The notes beneath the pieces were generated by a model that saw only the letters and a program-made list of their open reading frames with translations, did not search any database and was not told the DNA's origin. Of a DNA stretch of 64,000 nt, positions 42,229-50,496 are shown in pieces (position 1 is the first letter of the stretch; every line of letters begins with the position of its first letter). Origin of the DNA: Clostridia bacterium (GTDB lineage: Bacteria; Bacillota; Clostridia; Oscillospirales; Acutalibacteraceae). The stretch covers positions 1 to 64,000 of the forward strand of contig JAFULG010000069.1 of assembly GCA_017473435.1 (NCBI GenBank), written 5' to 3'. The translations under genes and the position numbers were made by a program.

Positions 42229-43254
42229 ATGGCGGGCTACAATATAGGTATCGACCTTGGAACAAGCACAGTTACCGCCTTTGTCAGCGGCAGAGGTATT
42301 GTGCTTTCAGAGGATAACGCAATCTGTTACGACGCTCATAATGACGCCTTTGTTGCTCTCGGTGACGATGCTGGCAGAATGTTCGGTAAGGCTCCCGAAA
42401 GCTATATTCTGAAGCGACCCATTTCTGACGGTGTTATTTCAGACTTTACCGTAATGGCTGATATTCTTTCCCGCTTCCTTACAAAAATATGTAAAAACAG
42501 TATTTTCAGACCTAATGTGCTCATAAGCGCTCCCAGCTGCAGCACTCAGCTTGAAAAAAAGACGGTTATTGAAGCCGCCTGTGCTGCCGGTGCCGGTAAG
42601 GTCCACCTTGTTGATGAGCCTGTTGTTTCGGCTCTCGGTGCAGGTCTTTCCATTGATCACCCAAAGGGTGTTATGGTTATTGATCTTGGCGGCGGCACAA
42701 CGGATATTGCCGTTATCACAATGGGTACGGTTGCTTATGCTACTTCTCTTCGCAGAGTTTCGGGCGATACAATGGATGAGGCAATATGCCAGTATGTCAA
42801 AAAGAATATGGATATTCATATCGGTAAGCAGACAGGCAGAAAAATTAAGCATGCAGTAGGCTGTGCCGTTAAACGGGAAGAGGAGATTGTAATTACCTTT
42901 ACGGGCAAGGATATTGTAACCGGTATGCCTAAAAATTTCAGTATCAGCTCTCATGACGTGTGTGATGCGCTTAAGGAAAATGTTGAAAGCATCTTTGACG
43001 GTGTTATGGATGTTCTTGAACAGACACCGCCGGAGCTTTATTCGGACATCTGCAACGAGGGAATAGTTCTTACCGGTGGCGTTGCAAAGCTTTACGGACT
43101 TGATAAATTCCTCGCCGATAAGCTCGGTATAAAGGTCACCGTAGCTCATGACCCTGAGCATTGCGGAGCAAAGGGCGCAGGCTTTATGCTTAAAAATATA
43201 AAAAAGCTTGAGGATAACGGCTACAGCTTCCGCTTAAGAGAGCAGATATTTTAA
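42229..43254 (+). CDS. mreB: MreB/Mbl-like actin-fold protein
   Basis: From ATG 42229 (AAGGAAGTG upstream) the product is 341 aa. It has the actin-superfamily phosphate-1 motif IGIDLGTSTV, the connect region PISDGVISDF, phosphate-2 VIDLGGGTTDIAVI and the adenosine motif VLTGGVAKLYGLDKFL. MreB directs cell-wall synthesis in rods. mreC and mreD are not next to it, so it may be a paralogue (Mbl or MreBH type). It is transcribed alone. Confidence 0.9.
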   Translation: MAGYNIGIDLGTSTVTAFVSGRGIVLSEDNAICYDAHNDAFVALGDDAGRMFGKAPESYILKRPISDGVISDFTVMADILSRFLTKICKNSIFRPNVLISAPSCSTQLEKKTVIEAACAAGAGKVHLVDEPVVSALGAGLSIDHPKGVMVIDLGGGTTDIAVITMGTVAYATSLRRVSGDTMDEAICQYVKKNMDIHIGKQTGRKIKHAVGCAVKREEEIVITFTGKDIVTGMPKNFSISSHDVCDALKENVESIFDGVMDVLEQTPPELYSDICNEGIVLTGGVAKLYGLDKFLADKLGIKVTVAHDPEHCGAKGAGFMLKNIKKLEDNGYSFRLREQIF

Positions 43255-43276
43255 CATTTAATCCGAAGCTGCCGAC

Positions 43277-43879
43277 CTAAAATTCTGATGCTATTGTGTT
43301 TGCCGTAACTCCGTAAAGCGGTCTGCTTTCCGGCTTGTGTGTGGTTTCGGTAGGCTCAAGAAAGCTGTTTGTAACGGTAAACTGACAGCAGATTTTGTTT
43401 GAATAGTATACTAAGTGGTATTCTTCAATATCAAGGGTTAATTCACCTGTCTTTGAAAAGTCCTCGCTTTTCAACGGCAGGATTTTTTTTACGGCTTCCT
43501 CGCATTTCTTTTTTTCTGAAAGCGTAAAGGCTTCAAGTGCCTTTGCCGCTTCACTTCTGAAAAATTCACCCTGGCCGGGGGTCACGGCTTTTATCTGCCC
43601 TTTTTCGTCAAGTTTACTTACGGAGAGTCGGATTTTTGTTATTTCACCTTTTTCATTTTCCGTTGCGGTAAGTAAAACCTCCTTTTCCTCGCTTTTCAAG
43701 AGCAGTCTATATCCGTCGTCATCTGCAATGTAGCTTGAAAGTGAGATAAGCCTGTTGCCGTTAATGCGATTGAGTGTATCGGTAAAAAGAAGAATGTTAC
43801 AGTTTCCCTCGGGTGTGCAGGCGGAAAGAACAATACTGCAAAGGGAAATGAGAAAAGGTAGCAGCGTTATTTTTTTCAT
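43277..43879 (-). CDS. Hypothetical lipoprotein
   Basis: From ATG 43879 the protein is 200 aa, with a lipoprotein signal MKKITLLPFLISLCSIVLSAC whose lipobox is VLSAC. The remainder is a mixed alpha/beta domain with no family I recognise, containing an EKEVLLTATENEKGEITKIRLSV strand pair and a Lys-rich helix. The ribosome site is weak (CGGTGA). It faces mreB and is followed by no clear terminator. Confidence 0.7.
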   Translation of the reverse strand: MKKITLLPFLISLCSIVLSACTPEGNCNILLFTDTLNRINGNRLISLSSYIADDDGYRLLLKSEEKEVLLTATENEKGEITKIRLSVSKLDEKGQIKAVTPGQGEFFRSEAAKALEAFTLSEKKKCEEAVKKILPLKSEDFSKTGELTLDIEEYHLVYYSNKICCQFTVTNSFLEPTETTHKPESRPLYGVTANTIASEF

Positions 43880-43913
43880 AGAATCACCGATAGGAGTATA
43901 TGCATTTTGCATT

Positions 43914-43938
43914 AAAAAAAGACCCCCGCAGGGGCCTT
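43914..43938 (-). terminator. Terminator of the cation/proton antiporter gene
   Basis: On the minus strand, AAGGCCCC pairs with GGGGGTCTT around TGC and is followed by seven T residues, 3 bp after the stop codon. Confidence 0.88.
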
Positions 43939-43941
43939 CTT

Positions 43942-45231
43942 TTATACAGCGTCTCTGCCCTTGGGCAAAGCAACCTTTTCCTTGTGCTCCTTGGGTTGGA
44001 TGTCGCCTGATTTTGTAAGAGCAATCTTTGTAAGAGTAGGACCGAAAAGCTCGTAAATCAGCACTCCGAAAAGAACGATGTTGCGGATAATGATACCGCT
44101 TTCGCCGATTTCCATTGCGGTGATTGACATGCCGAGGGCAACACCTGCCTGAGGAAGAAGGGTGATACCGAGGTACTTCTGAATGTTGGGCTCACTTTTT
44201 ACAAGTACGGAGCTCCAGCGAGCACCGAAGTATTTACCGAGTGAGCGGGTGATAATATAAATTACGCCGATGCCGATGATGCTGATATCCGTAAATACGG
44301 AAAATTCAAGCTCTGCACCGCTTAAAACAAAGAAGAGAATGAAAAGAGGTGCTGTCCAGCGGTCGGTTTTTTCCATAAGGTTTGCTGAGAAATCGCAGAT
44401 GTTGCAGAAGATTGTTCCGAGCATCATGCAAACGAGGAGGGGGGAGAAGCCGACGTGTACGGGGCCGATGTGGAACTTGAGCTTTGAAAGAGCAACGGCA
44501 AAGAAAATTGCGGTGATAACGATTGCCTGGCGCTTACTTCTTGAATTGAAGAACTTTTCCGAGAAGGAAAGACCCCAGCCGAGAACAGCACCGAGTAAGA
44601 GAGAGAATACAATTTCAACAATGGGGTCAACAAGGACTGAAACAAGGCTGAATTCGCCAAGAGTGATAGCCTTTGCAACACCGAAGGAAACGGCAAAGAT
44701 GATGAGACCTACAGCGTCATCAAGAGCAACGATGGGAAGAAGCAGGTTTGTAAGCTTACCCTTTGCCTTGTACTGGCGGACAACCATAAGTGTAGCTGCA
44801 GGAGCAGTTGCGGAGGCGATAGCACCGAGGATGATTGCACTTGAAATGGGGAGCTTGTCCTCGCCGAGAACAAAGTGAAGACCGATAAGCGCTGCATCAA
44901 CAACAAGGGTTGTTACAACAGCCTGGAGAATACCGATGATGGTTGCCTGCTTACCGGTATGCTTGAGCTGTGAAAGGCGGAATTCGTCGCCGATTGCAAA
45001 GGCGATAAAGCCGAGAGCGACGTCGTTGAGAATTGAAAGGTCGGCGACAGCACCGACACTTGTAAAGCCGATACCCTCAATGCCGAGCTGACCGAGACAG
45101 TAGGGACCGATAAGTATACCTGCCACGAGGTAGCCGGTAACGGCAGGAAGCTTGAGGGGTTTGACGACACGTGACATAAAGAGACCTGCCATCAGGGCGA
45201 TCGAAATGCCTAAAAGTGTTTCCATTTCCAT
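43942..45231 (-). CDS. CPA2-type cation:proton antiporter
   Basis: From ATG 45231 (GAAGG upstream; an in-frame 26-residue extension lacks a site) the protein is 429 aa with about 12 membrane helices. The fold features LPAVTGYLVAGILIGP near the start, ALDDAVGLIIFAVSFG, and SATAPAATLMVVRQY, with the family's buried acidic pair. It lacks the C-terminal TrkA-N domain of Kef channels, which points to a Na+/H+ or K+/H+ antiporter. It is divergent from the SulP gene across a 229-bp gap. Confidence 0.88.
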   Translation of the reverse strand: MEMETLLGISIALMAGLFMSRVVKPLKLPAVTGYLVAGILIGPYCLGQLGIEGIGFTSVGAVADLSILNDVALGFIAFAIGDEFRLSQLKHTGKQATIIGILQAVVTTLVVDAALIGLHFVLGEDKLPISSAIILGAIASATAPAATLMVVRQYKAKGKLTNLLLPIVALDDAVGLIIFAVSFGVAKAITLGEFSLVSVLVDPIVEIVFSLLLGAVLGWGLSFSEKFFNSRSKRQAIVITAIFFAVALSKLKFHIGPVHVGFSPLLVCMMLGTIFCNICDFSANLMEKTDRWTAPLFILFFVLSGAELEFSVFTDISIIGIGVIYIITRSLGKYFGARWSSVLVKSEPNIQKYLGITLLPQAGVALGMSITAMEIGESGIIIRNIVLFGVLIYELFGPTLTKIALTKSGDIQPKEHKEKVALPKGRDAV

Positions 45232-45391
45232 AAAATAAGACCTTCTTTTGTTGTTAAGATTCATAAAAATACCAAAGTGAATTATATGAGCGTTGGCTTC
45301 AAAAGTCAATCACGAAAATATACAATTTGAGACAAAAAATTTATAAAAATTTATTAAAAGTAACGTATTGGGTATTTTTCACAAAAACGTA

Positions 45392-45419
45392 TGGACTTTT
45401 TTGTAATTATAACTATAAT
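45392..45419 (+). promoter_or_regulatory. Promoter of the SulP transporter gene
   Basis: TGGACT (45392-45397) and TATAAT (45414-45419) are separated by 16 bp, 41 bp before the start. The preceding GTATGGACTTTTTT matches the promoter of the surface protein gene at 644-657. Confidence 0.55.
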
Positions 45420-45460
45420 AATATTCGTTAATTTAAAAATAAAATCGAAGGTGAAAGAAT

Positions 45461-47137
45461 ATGGAAAAAAATCAGCTTACACCAATGTTGTTCACAAGCC
45501 TTAAGGGCTACAGTAAAAATCAGCTTGTAAAGGACATTGTATCAGGTCTTATCGTAGCTATTATTGCGTTGCCTCTTTCGATAGCTCTCGCACTTGCTTC
45601 TGGCGTAGGTCCCGAGGAGGGTATTTACACCGCTATTATTGCAGGCTTTGTAATTTCTGCTCTTGGCGGCAGTACCGTACAGATTGCGGGTCCCACGGCG
45701 GCCTTTGCAACCATCGTAGCAGGCATCGTTGCCAAAAACGGAATGAGCGGTCTTGCAACGGCAACTATTCTTGCCGGTATAATTCTTGTAATTATGGGTG
45801 TATGCAAGCTCGGTTCACTTATCAGGTTTATTCCCTTTACAATTACAACGGGCTTTACCTCAGGTATTGCGCTTACAATTTTCCTCGGTCAGATAAAGGA
45901 CTTCTGCGGTATGACCTATCCCGAGGGAATGGAAACCATTGAAACCGTGGACAAGCTTAAGGCACTTATTGCAGGTGCAGACAGCTTTAACCCTGATGCC
46001 TTCATTGTCGGTGCGGTATGTCTTGCTGTGCTTCTGATTATGCCTAAGATAAGCAAGAAAATTCCCGGCTCTCTTGTGGCGGTTATTGTGGGCATTGCTA
46101 TGGTAAAGCTTCTTCCCCTTGAGGTTAACACTATAGGTGACCTTTATACAATCAGCAGCTCTCTTCCCAAGTTCACTCTTCCCGATTTTTCTTTCGCTTC
46201 AATTAAAATTGCTCTTCCCGATGCTTTCACGATCGCTGTGCTTGCGGCTATTGAGTCACTTCTTTCCTGTGTTGTTGCTGACGGTATGACGGGTACAAAG
46301 CACCGCTCTAATGCGGAGCTTCTCGGTCAGGGTGCAGGTAACATTGCCTCCGCACTTTTCGGCGGTATTCCCGCAACGGGTGCTATTGCAAGAACAGCGG
46401 CAAACATCAAAAACGGCGGCAGAACACCCATTGCAGGTATTGTTCATGCAGTTGTGCTTCTTCTTGTGCTTATCTTCCTTATGCCCTATGCGGCACTTAT
46501 TCCAATGCCTGCTATTGCGGCAATCCTTTTCCAGGTTGCATATAACATGAGCCATTGGAGAACCTTTGTTTCTCTTGTGAAAACTGCTCCCAAGAACGAC
46601 ATCATTGTGCTTATAATCACCTTTGTGCTTACAATCGTCTTTGACCTTGTTGTTGCTATCGAGTTCGGTATGCTCCTTGCACTTATCCTCTTTATGAAGA
46701 GAATGAGTGAGGAAAGCTATGTGACATCATGGAAGTATGTCAACGAAAGCAAGGAGCCTGAGGCTGACAGTGCAGAAACCAAAAAGGAGCTTATGGCTGT
46801 TCCCGAATATATCAGAGTTTACGAAGCAACAGGTCCGATGTTCTTCGGTGCGGCTAATCAGATTGAACAGATTATCTTCAAGGATATGACGAAGTGCCTC
46901 ATTCTTCGTATGAGAGGTGTGCCCGCCATTGACAGCACGGCAATGAACAGTCTTAAGGCTCTTTATGAAAGATGTGAGAAAAAGAACATTACGCTTATTC
47001 TTTCCCACGTTAATGAGCAGCCGATGAAGGCTATGAAAAAGTCTGGCTTTTACACTGCTGTGGGCAGCGAGAACTTCTGCCGTGATATTCATACGGCAAT
47101 TGAAAGAGCAAAGGAAGCCGCGAAATTAAAAATGTAA
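45461..47137 (+). CDS. SulP-family inorganic anion transporter with STAS domain
   Basis: The 558-aa protein has the SLC26/SulP transport domain ([76 protein letters not shown]), with about 12-14 helices. A C-terminal STAS domain follows (about 440-550; [23 protein letters not shown]). The family moves sulfate, bicarbonate or dicarboxylates. Pairing with a Na+/H+-type antiporter would fit Na+-coupled bicarbonate uptake, but the anion is not shown by sequence. Confidence 0.9.
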   Translation: [558 protein letters not shown]

Positions 47138-47147
47138 AGTTTTGGTC

Positions 47148-47206
47148 AAGCTTTTACAAAAGCTTGCGGGAGTCAAGAGGGCAGAGCCCTCTTGCTTCTT
47201 TTTTTG
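47148..47206 (+). terminator. Two-hairpin terminator of the SulP gene (repeat family 2)
   Basis: AAGCTTTT/AAAAGCTT (47148-47165) is followed by AAGAGGGC-AGA-GCCCTCTT (47175-47193) and a long T tract. The same two-part layout occurs at 58269-58489, there split by another repeat. Confidence 0.85.
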
Positions 47207-47229
47207 TTTGTTGGTGTTATGTATATCCG

Positions 47230-47316
47230 CGTAGGGGACGCCCCCGTGTGGCGTCCCTTTTTGTCGGATGCAAGGGTGGAAACTTTCAAGGGCGACCACG
47301 CGGCGGCGCCCCTACG
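47230..47316. repeat. MITE-like element with CGTAGGGG inverted ends
   Basis: The 87-bp element begins CGTAGGGGACGCC and ends GGCGCCCCTACG. Its two arms are about 26 nt imperfect inverted repeats and contain GTGTGGCGTCCC and GGGCGACCACGC. Related pieces lie at 23310-23369, 42108 and 57147. It has no coding capacity. A further short hairpin CCGACCA-ATGG-TCGGC follows near 47361-47377. Confidence 0.75.
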
Positions 47317-47411
47317 GGTGCGGAAGTTTTCAATCACGGATGGTATAAATGCAAAACAGCCGACCAATGGTCGGCGCTACAATGACACAATTAAATTTTC
47401 ACTTCAACAAA

Positions 47412-47449
47412 AACCAAACCCACGGAAAATCCGTGGGCTCATTTTTTTT
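47412..47449. terminator. Bidirectional terminator between the repeats and the XRE gene
   Basis: CCCACGGA-AAA-TCCGTGGG (47419-47437) has a T tract on the plus side and a T-rich run on the minus side. On the minus strand it ends the XRE regulator gene, whose stop codon overlaps the T tract. Confidence 0.85.
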
Positions 47450-47645
47450 CATTTAATTGTAACAGCTCGTCAGCGCTTACTTTATAATATCTGCAAAGGC
47501 TTGCAAAATCCTCGACGGAGAGCTTTGCTCTGCGTTTTTCAATGTGGTCATAGCCCTGTTGTGATTTATTTATTATTTTTCCCGCTTCCTTCTGTGAAAG
47601 GTCACTGTCAATTCTCAAAGCAATAAGTCTGTCAAGATAATCCAT
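47439..47645 (-). CDS. Small XRE-family transcriptional regulator
   Basis: The 68-aa protein is a bare HTH_3 domain. LRIDSDLSQKEAGKIINKSQQGYDHIEKRRAKLSVEDFASLCRYYKVSADELL has the canonical five-helix layout. GAGGTGAT lies close to the ATG. It is divergent from the MFS gene, and two identical palindromes lie directly upstream, so it probably represses itself and the divergent promoter P1. Confidence 0.88.
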   Translation of the reverse strand: MDYLDRLIALRIDSDLSQKEAGKIINKSQQGYDHIEKRRAKLSVEDFASLCRYYKVSADELLQLNEKK

Positions 47646-47670
47646 ATTATCACCTCGGAATAATGATACA

Positions 47671-47714
47671 ATACTCTTAAATTGAGTATTGACAAATACT
47701 CAAAGATTGAGTAT
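47671..47714. promoter_or_regulatory. Two identical operators ATACTC-N7-GAGTAT
   Basis: Operator 1 is ATACTC-ttaaatt-GAGTAT (47671-47689) and operator 2 is ATACTC-aaagatt-GAGTAT (47696-47714). The centres are 25 bp apart. Operator 1 ends in the -35 of promoter P1 and operator 2 runs into its -10. Reading minus, TTGTCA with TATTGT 16 bp on gives a candidate XRE-gene promoter across operator 1. This is the typical layout for dimer binding by the adjacent XRE protein. Confidence 0.85.
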
Positions 47715-47717
47715 AAT
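47689..47717 (+). promoter_or_regulatory. Operator-embedded promoter P1 of the MFS gene
   Basis: TTGACA (47689-47694), 17 bp and TATAAT (47712-47717) give a perfect consensus. Both hexamers overlap the operator half-sites, so bound XRE protein would block RNA polymerase. Confidence 0.85.
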
Positions 47718-47763
47718 AATATAAAATCATTCGACATAATCACTAATATTCTCCCGTAAATCC

Positions 47764-47792
47764 TTGACACCTTGGTTATATTGTCATATAAT
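47764..47792 (+). promoter_or_regulatory. Second consensus promoter P2 of the MFS gene
   Basis: TTGACA (47764-47769), 17 bp and TATAAT (47787-47792) form a second perfect promoter without operator sequences, 38 bp before the MFS start. It would give a basal transcript independent of the XRE protein. Confidence 0.85.
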
Positions 47793-47830
47793 TGACCTGT
47801 AGAAAACATTTCCGAAGGGAGAAAATTATT

Positions 47831-49270
47831 ATGGCAAAAGCTATGACTCCTGAAAAGTTGCAGAAGCAACAGCTTAAAAAGGAGAAGGAAATCAAAAAAT
47901 GGGAAAAACAGCAGGCAAGACCTAAGAGCAAAACCTATTTCTGGTATCTTGTTCTTATCATTGCACTTATCTATGCTGTTGATGAAATAGCCTCACAGAT
48001 AGGCACACTTATGAAAACGGAAATTGCAAACGATCTGTTCCAGAGTGAAAGCTCGGTTACAATCCTTAACCTTCTTCAGGTTGTGGCGATTCCTTTCCAG
48101 GTTATCGGCCTTTTGTACAGACCCCTTGCTGACCGTTACGGCAGAAAGCTTCTGCTTATCGTAAACACCTTCGGTATGGGTATTGCAATGTTTGTAATAT
48201 TCCTTTCGCAGAATGTGCTCATGTACGCTATCGGTGCCTGTATGATTCTGTTCTTCGTGCCTCACGATATGCACGTTGTGTTTATAATGGAATCCTCACC
48301 TGCAAAAAAGCGTGCAATTACTTATTCGTTGATTAAATTCTTTGCAAATATGGCAGTTATGCTTGTTCCCATTCTCCGCCGTCTGCTTATGCACAGTGCG
48401 GCAGAGTGGCGTAATGTATTCCTTATCCCTGCAATTGTCGGCATTGTAGTCAGCTTTATTGCTCTTTTGTTTGCAAGGGAAACCGACGCCTTTATCGAAT
48501 CCCGTCTCCGTTATCTCAGAATGACGGACGAGGAGCTTAAGGCGGAAGAGGAAGCAAAGAAAAAGGAACAGAATGCCCAGGGCGGTCTTATTGCGGCGCT
48601 CAAGTTCGGTATGAAGCACAAGCAGCTTCGTTGGGTATATATCTGCTTTGCTCTTGCCGGCATAGGCTGTATCGGCAGCCTCGACTATCAGACAATCCTT
48701 ACCTACTGCTATGCGGAAAGCATCCACGGCGGAATTACCGACGAGTTCCTCAACCTTGTAAGCGTTAACGAGGTTACACAGGCTCTTATTCTTTTCCCCA
48801 TAGGCTCTGCACTTGCTCAGCTTATTATGGGCTTCATTTCTGACCTCAAGGGCAGAAAGGCTGCCGCAATCACCGTTGCCTCTGTTTGCCTTGCAAGCTT
48901 TGTGGGTTTTGTTCTCGGTTCGAAATTCAACCTTCTCAACCCCTCAGTTATCGGCTTCCTCTGCGGTGCATTCGTAGGTAGCTACTATTCAACCAACGAC
49001 GTGCTTATTATGATGGCTAGCGAATCCGCTCCCACAAACCTCCGTTCCTCAGCCTCATCGGCACAGACCGTTGTGGGCTTTGCAGGCTACGCTATTGCAT
49101 ATATGTTCTATGTTCCCATAACAATGATTGCAGGTAACGCTTCAATTCCTGCCGTTGCATTCTGTCTGCTTGTTCCGAGCTTTATCATTACACTTATTGC
49201 ACTCATCAAAAACACTCACGATACAAAGGGCGTTGACCTTGACAAGGTTACAGGTCTTGAGTGGGATTGA
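47831..49270 (+). CDS. Major facilitator superfamily transporter
   Basis: From ATG 47831 (AGGGAG 9 bases upstream) the protein is 479 aa. It begins with a charged cytoplasmic head of about 40 residues and has about 12 helices. The MFS loop motif RPLADRYGRKLLL lies between helices 2 and 3, and a matching SDLKGRKAAAI loop lies in the second half. A Lys/Glu-rich central loop (about 225-250) divides the halves. The substrate is unknown. It is served by two consensus promoters and controlled from the divergent XRE operator region. Confidence 0.87.
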   Translation: MAKAMTPEKLQKQQLKKEKEIKKWEKQQARPKSKTYFWYLVLIIALIYAVDEIASQIGTLMKTEIANDLFQSESSVTILNLLQVVAIPFQVIGLLYRPLADRYGRKLLLIVNTFGMGIAMFVIFLSQNVLMYAIGACMILFFVPHDMHVVFIMESSPAKKRAITYSLIKFFANMAVMLVPILRRLLMHSAAEWRNVFLIPAIVGIVVSFIALLFARETDAFIESRLRYLRMTDEELKAEEEAKKKEQNAQGGLIAALKFGMKHKQLRWVYICFALAGIGCIGSLDYQTILTYCYAESIHGGITDEFLNLVSVNEVTQALILFPIGSALAQLIMGFISDLKGRKAAAITVASVCLASFVGFVLGSKFNLLNPSVIGFLCGAFVGSYYSTNDVLIMMASESAPTNLRSSASSAQTVVGFAGYAIAYMFYVPITMIAGNASIPAVAFCLLVPSFIITLIALIKNTHDTKGVDLDKVTGLEWD

Positions 49271-49279
49271 TTGAGGGCT

Positions 49280-49386
49280 GACCCCTCAGTCACAACCTTT
49301 GGTTGCGACAGCTCCCCTTTCAGGGGAGCGAAGATTTTACCTCCCCTGAAAGGGGAGGGGGATCGCGATAGCGGTGGAGGGGTCTG
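49280..49386. repeat. CCTCCCC scaffold repeat, inverted pair
   Basis: The left copy has ACCCCTCAGTC, CAACC-ttt-GGTTG (49293-49305), CGACAG and CTCCCCTTTCAGGGGAG. The right copy (49340-49386) has CCTCCCCTGAAAGGGGAGG, then CGC-gata-GCG (49364-49373) and GTGGAGGGGTCTG. The scaffold matches 25238 and 29112, with different inner palindromes. It lies directly after the MFS stop and may end that transcript. Confidence 0.8.
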
Positions 49387-49458
49387 CCGCAACATCTCTT
49401 TATAATGTATCGCCACCATAGGCGGTTCATATAAAACTAAAACAAAGGAGAAATGAAA

Positions 49459-50397
49459 ATGGAAGAACAAATGATGAATCAGATGATGGATATGTATTCC
49501 GAAATTTTCAAATACTATCCGATTTTAACAATCATCGGAATTATGGCAACAGCCTTCTGTGTGCTGTTCATGCACTTTTCCGCACAGCACAGGAATCACA
49601 AACTCGGTGTCGGCTGGTATATCTGCGGTGTTCTTTTCGGGCCCTGGACTGTGCTTGTGTTCCTTCTTAAAAGAAAGGATTTCCCCGGCCCCGACCTTAA
49701 GGTATGTCCCTCCTGCGGCAACCGTTGTCCTGTTAACTTTGAGGTCTGCAACCGCTGCCTTGTTGAGCTTCCCGAGGTTGACACGGCTGAAAAGGCAAAA
49801 CAGAAGAAGCTTTCAAAAATCTTCGGCATCGGTATTATCATCACCGAGGTTGTTTCCCTTGTTGCGGGTGCCGTTCTCGGTGCAACCATGGCAAAGAGCA
49901 TTTTTGAAATGGTCGGTGACATAGACAGCTACTATAACGATGAATACAGAATTGCCGTTGACGGTGTTTTCTACGACAAAAAGGGAAACAGCTATGAAAA
50001 GGGCTCCGATGTTGTTCTCTATGACAAGGAAGGCAGAGCTTATACTTACACTACAGAAACGGAAAACCAGGATATTTATTATTACGATGAAGAATACTAT
50101 GTCCGTGACGACGGCGAAAAGTATTTTGTCTATGACTGTTATGTAACATCGGAGGGATGGTTCTACTGCGATAAGGCTTCTACCCTTGAATATTATTATC
50201 CCGACACGGAGAAAATGAGTCAGGAGGAGCTTGACGCCTATTATCAGCTTCAGGTTAATCAGGAGGGCGACGGCTACAGGTACTACTATGAGTATCTTGT
50301 TGATCAAGACGGTAATATTTATTACGATGCTTTTGAAGCCTCATGGAACGCACAGGGTGAGCTTATCACGGCGGAAAATGACCCTAGCTTAAATTAA
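49459..50397 (+). CDS. Zinc-ribbon membrane protein with Tyr-rich tail
   Basis: From ATG 49459 (AAAGGAG with 8-base spacing) the product is 312 aa. It has an N-terminal membrane helix (about 20-40), a second hydrophobic segment (about 52-72), a zinc ribbon with CPSCGNRC...CNRC, a third helix (about 120-145), then a 150-residue outer part rich in Tyr, Asp and Glu. That part holds YDKKG/YDKEG-type strands repeated at least five times (DGVFYDKKGNSYEKG, VVLYDKEGRAYTY, ...). No family is recognised for the tail. Confidence 0.75.
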   Translation: MEEQMMNQMMDMYSEIFKYYPILTIIGIMATAFCVLFMHFSAQHRNHKLGVGWYICGVLFGPWTVLVFLLKRKDFPGPDLKVCPSCGNRCPVNFEVCNRCLVELPEVDTAEKAKQKKLSKIFGIGIIITEVVSLVAGAVLGATMAKSIFEMVGDIDSYYNDEYRIAVDGVFYDKKGNSYEKGSDVVLYDKEGRAYTYTTETENQDIYYYDEEYYVRDDGEKYFVYDCYVTSEGWFYCDKASTLEYYYPDTEKMSQEELDAYYQLQVNQEGDGYRYYYEYLVDQDGNIYYDAFEASWNAQGELITAENDPSLN

Positions 50398-50439
50398 CAG
50401 CAGGTAGTTTCCGCGGCAGAAATAACTGAACAAAAAGCA

Positions 50440-50471
50440 GCAAGGTCACGGAACGGGTTCCGTGACCTTGC
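50440..50471. terminator. Bidirectional terminator
   Basis: A 15-bp perfect stem (GCAAGGTCACGGAAC and complement) with a 2-nt gap lies between convergent genes. T-rich tails occur on both strands. Confidence 0.88.
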
Positions 50472-50496
50472 TTTATAAAGGGAGAGAATGGGAATG

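Noticed and set aside
45232..45309. 26-residue N-terminal extension of the antiporter
   Set aside because: There is no ribosome site, and the sequence before the first membrane helix is not typical. GAAGG supports ATG 45231.
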